Assembly (NCBI GenBank): GCA_947464365.1
Contig: CANHWS010000185.1
Location: forward strand, 1-6,988
Direction: 5' to 3'
DNA length: 6,988 nt
DNA from: Cytophagaceae bacterium
GTDB taxonomy: Bacteria; Bacteroidota; Bacteroidia; Cytophagales; Flexibacteraceae
Below are positions 5,735 to 6,988 of this stretch, one piece after another (position 1 is the first letter of the stretch; each line of letters opens with the position of its first letter). The position numbers were made by a program, and so were the translations under genes. The notes beneath the pieces were generated by a model that saw only the letters and a program-made list of their open reading frames with translations, did no database searches and was not told the origin of the DNA.

Positions 5735-6988
5735 ATGGCCCTTCATCCAGCACCGTCCGTTTTGGTTAAAGATGTTTTGATTTACAATGGACTTGGCCAG
5801 CCAGAATCCGAGCTTCAGGACATACTGGTCTTGGGTGGGCATATCTCGGCCATTGGTACTGGACTAACAGAACCTGAGGGTGCTATAATAATTGAAGGTA
5901 AGGGGGCGGCTGTAATACCTGGTCTGTTTGACATGCTTGCCAACTGTGGTGAACCTAGACATGAGCACCTAGAGACCTTCAGCAGCTTGTCAGATACTGC
6001 TCTTGCTGGTGGATTTACCGGAATTGCAATTGCGCCTAATGCTGATTCTGCCGCAGATAGCCAAGACTACAACCATTTTGTGCGCCACAAAGGCAGCCAA
6101 TATGGTTGTGATATTTATCCCTTTGCCGCCATTTCACAACAACAAAAGGGCCAGAAACTAGCTGATTTGATCGACCTACAACATGCTGGAGCTGTTGGGT
6201 ATTTTGACGGGTCAGCTCCTATCCAGAATACGGACTTAATGGTCAAGGCTTTGCAATATGCTCGGCACACAGGTCTGATGGTCATCAACAGACCAGAGGA
6301 CCATTGTCTGGCACAGTTTGGTCAGATGCACGAAGGACTCACCTCCACTTTGCTAGGGCTTAAGGCTATACCTTCGTTAGCGGAAGTTATGATGGTGAAG
6401 CGAGATCTGGACTTGCTCCGGCATGTCGGCGGCCGTCTCCACCTCAGCTGCCTTAGCACGGCAGAAGCCGTGGACTTGGTACGGGCAGCAAAAGCAGAAG
6501 GGTTGGCTGTCAGTGCTAGTGTATCAGTGGCACAGCTGTTGTTTACAGACGAAGACCTATCTAACCTTGACAGCAACCTAAAGGCAGAGCCACCATTCCG
6601 AAGCGAAGCTGATAAATCCGCACTACTTGCTGGCCTAAAAGACGGTACCATTGATGTTATTGTCACAAATCATACCCCATTAGACATCGAGAGCAAAAGG
6701 TTAGAGTTTGACATGGCCAGCCCTGGGATAATCATGTTGCAAACCGCCCTACCGGCCCTGTTGACCGCCTACCCTGATCAGGATCTTGGCTTTTGGTTAC
6801 CCAAACTAGGCCATAATGCGCGTGCTTTGCTTTCGCTAGCGCAACCTAGAATTTCAGTCGGTGAGGTTGCACAGTTCGTCGTCATTGATCCTGACCAGGC
6901 ATTTGAGTTTAGCGCAAAGGTCAACAAGTCCAAATCTGCGAATACCCCTTTCTTTAACAAAAAGTTAAAGGGCAGAATTTTGGCGTCC
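5735..6988 (+). CDS. Dihydroorotase-family protein, probably non-catalytic (3' end outside window)
   Basis: The frame is open from the ATG at 5735 to the last base, 418 codons, with no stop; the ending TPFFNKKLKGRIL resembles the usual family C-terminus, so only a few residues should be missing. Family landmarks are ILVLGGHISAIG, IPGLFD (61-66), AGGFTGIAIAPN (91-102), RPED (186-189), GRLHLSCLSTAEAV (233-246), PPFRSEADKSALLAGLKDGTIDVI (286-309) and the GIIMLQTALPALL block. The catalytic residues are altered: the DxHxHxR site reads DMLANCG (Leu68, Asn70, Gly72), the His before ST is Cys239, the PHH motif reads VAQ (265-267), TDHAPH reads TNHTPL (311-316), and the substrate-binding NPP reads EPP (285-287). 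Active dihydroorotases, which cyclise carbamoyl aspartate in pyrimidine synthesis, need these residues. The protein is probably a pseudo-enzyme; such homologues in Pseudomonas (PyrC') hold aspartate transcarbamoylase together. That role is a possible analogy here, not shown. It follows the BatA-like gene by 32 bp with no terminator between them. Automatic annotation would probably say dihydroorotase. Confidence 0.88.
   Translation, partial: MALHPAPSVLVKDVLIYNGLGQPESELQDILVLGGHISAIGTGLTEPEGAIIIEGKGAAVIPGLFDMLANCGEPRHEHLETFSSLSDTALAGGFTGIAIAPNADSAADSQDYNHFVRHKGSQYGCDIYPFAAISQQQKGQKLADLIDLQHAGAVGYFDGSAPIQNTDLMVKALQYARHTGLMVINRPEDHCLAQFGQMHEGLTSTLLGLKAIPSLAEVMMVKRDLDLLRHVGGRLHLSCLSTAEAVDLVRAAKAEGLAVSASVSVAQLLFTDEDLSNLDSNLKAEPPFRSEADKSALLAGLKDGTIDVIVTNHTPLDIESKRLEFDMASPGIIMLQTALPALLTAYPDQDLGFWLPKLGHNARALLSLAQPRISVGEVAQFVVIDPDQAFEFSAKVNKSKSANTPFFNKKLKGRILAS

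Overview
The window looks like chromosomal DNA of a member of the Bacteroidota, most likely a Cytophagales/Spirosoma-like lineage with medium GC. The clues are a BatA-type two-helix N-terminus on a long VWA protein, an RsuA/RluB-type pseudouridine synthase with a long Gly-Asp-Arg-Pro N-terminal extension, an ArgD that begins MKLFDVYP, and a lack of clear Shine-Dalgarno sequences before the start codons. The placement comes from protein style only. There is no rRNA or tRNA here to confirm it.

Left end (2-1312, + strand): the C-terminal 436 codons of a pseudouridine synthase. Its disordered N-terminal region contains a tandem 84-bp repeat and runs off the left edge. A bidirectional hairpin terminator (1346-1382) separates it from the convergent arginine genes.

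Middle (1444-3470, - strand): argD followed by argB, transcribed right to left with a 119-bp gap. They encode two successive-pathway enzymes of acyl-glutamate/ornithine synthesis: the kinase (step 2) and the aminotransferase (step 4). The reductase (argC) and the carbamoyltransferase are not in the window.

Right (3663-6988, + strand): across a 192-bp divergent intergenic region lies a 679-aa membrane-anchored BatA/VWA-like protein. After 32 bp comes a dihydroorotase-family gene that runs off the right edge. This second protein keeps the dihydroorotase fold signatures, but the metal-binding positions I can align are substituted, so it looks like a non-catalytic pseudo-dihydroorotase. It is the most interesting item in the window.

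All genes seem intact apart from the two cut by the window edges. I see no mobile element, CRISPR array, tRNA or rRNA. Nothing here amounts to a clearly new defence or mobile system; the points worth following are the degenerate dihydroorotase with its BatA-like partner, and the strongly conserved repeat peptide in the pseudouridine synthase.
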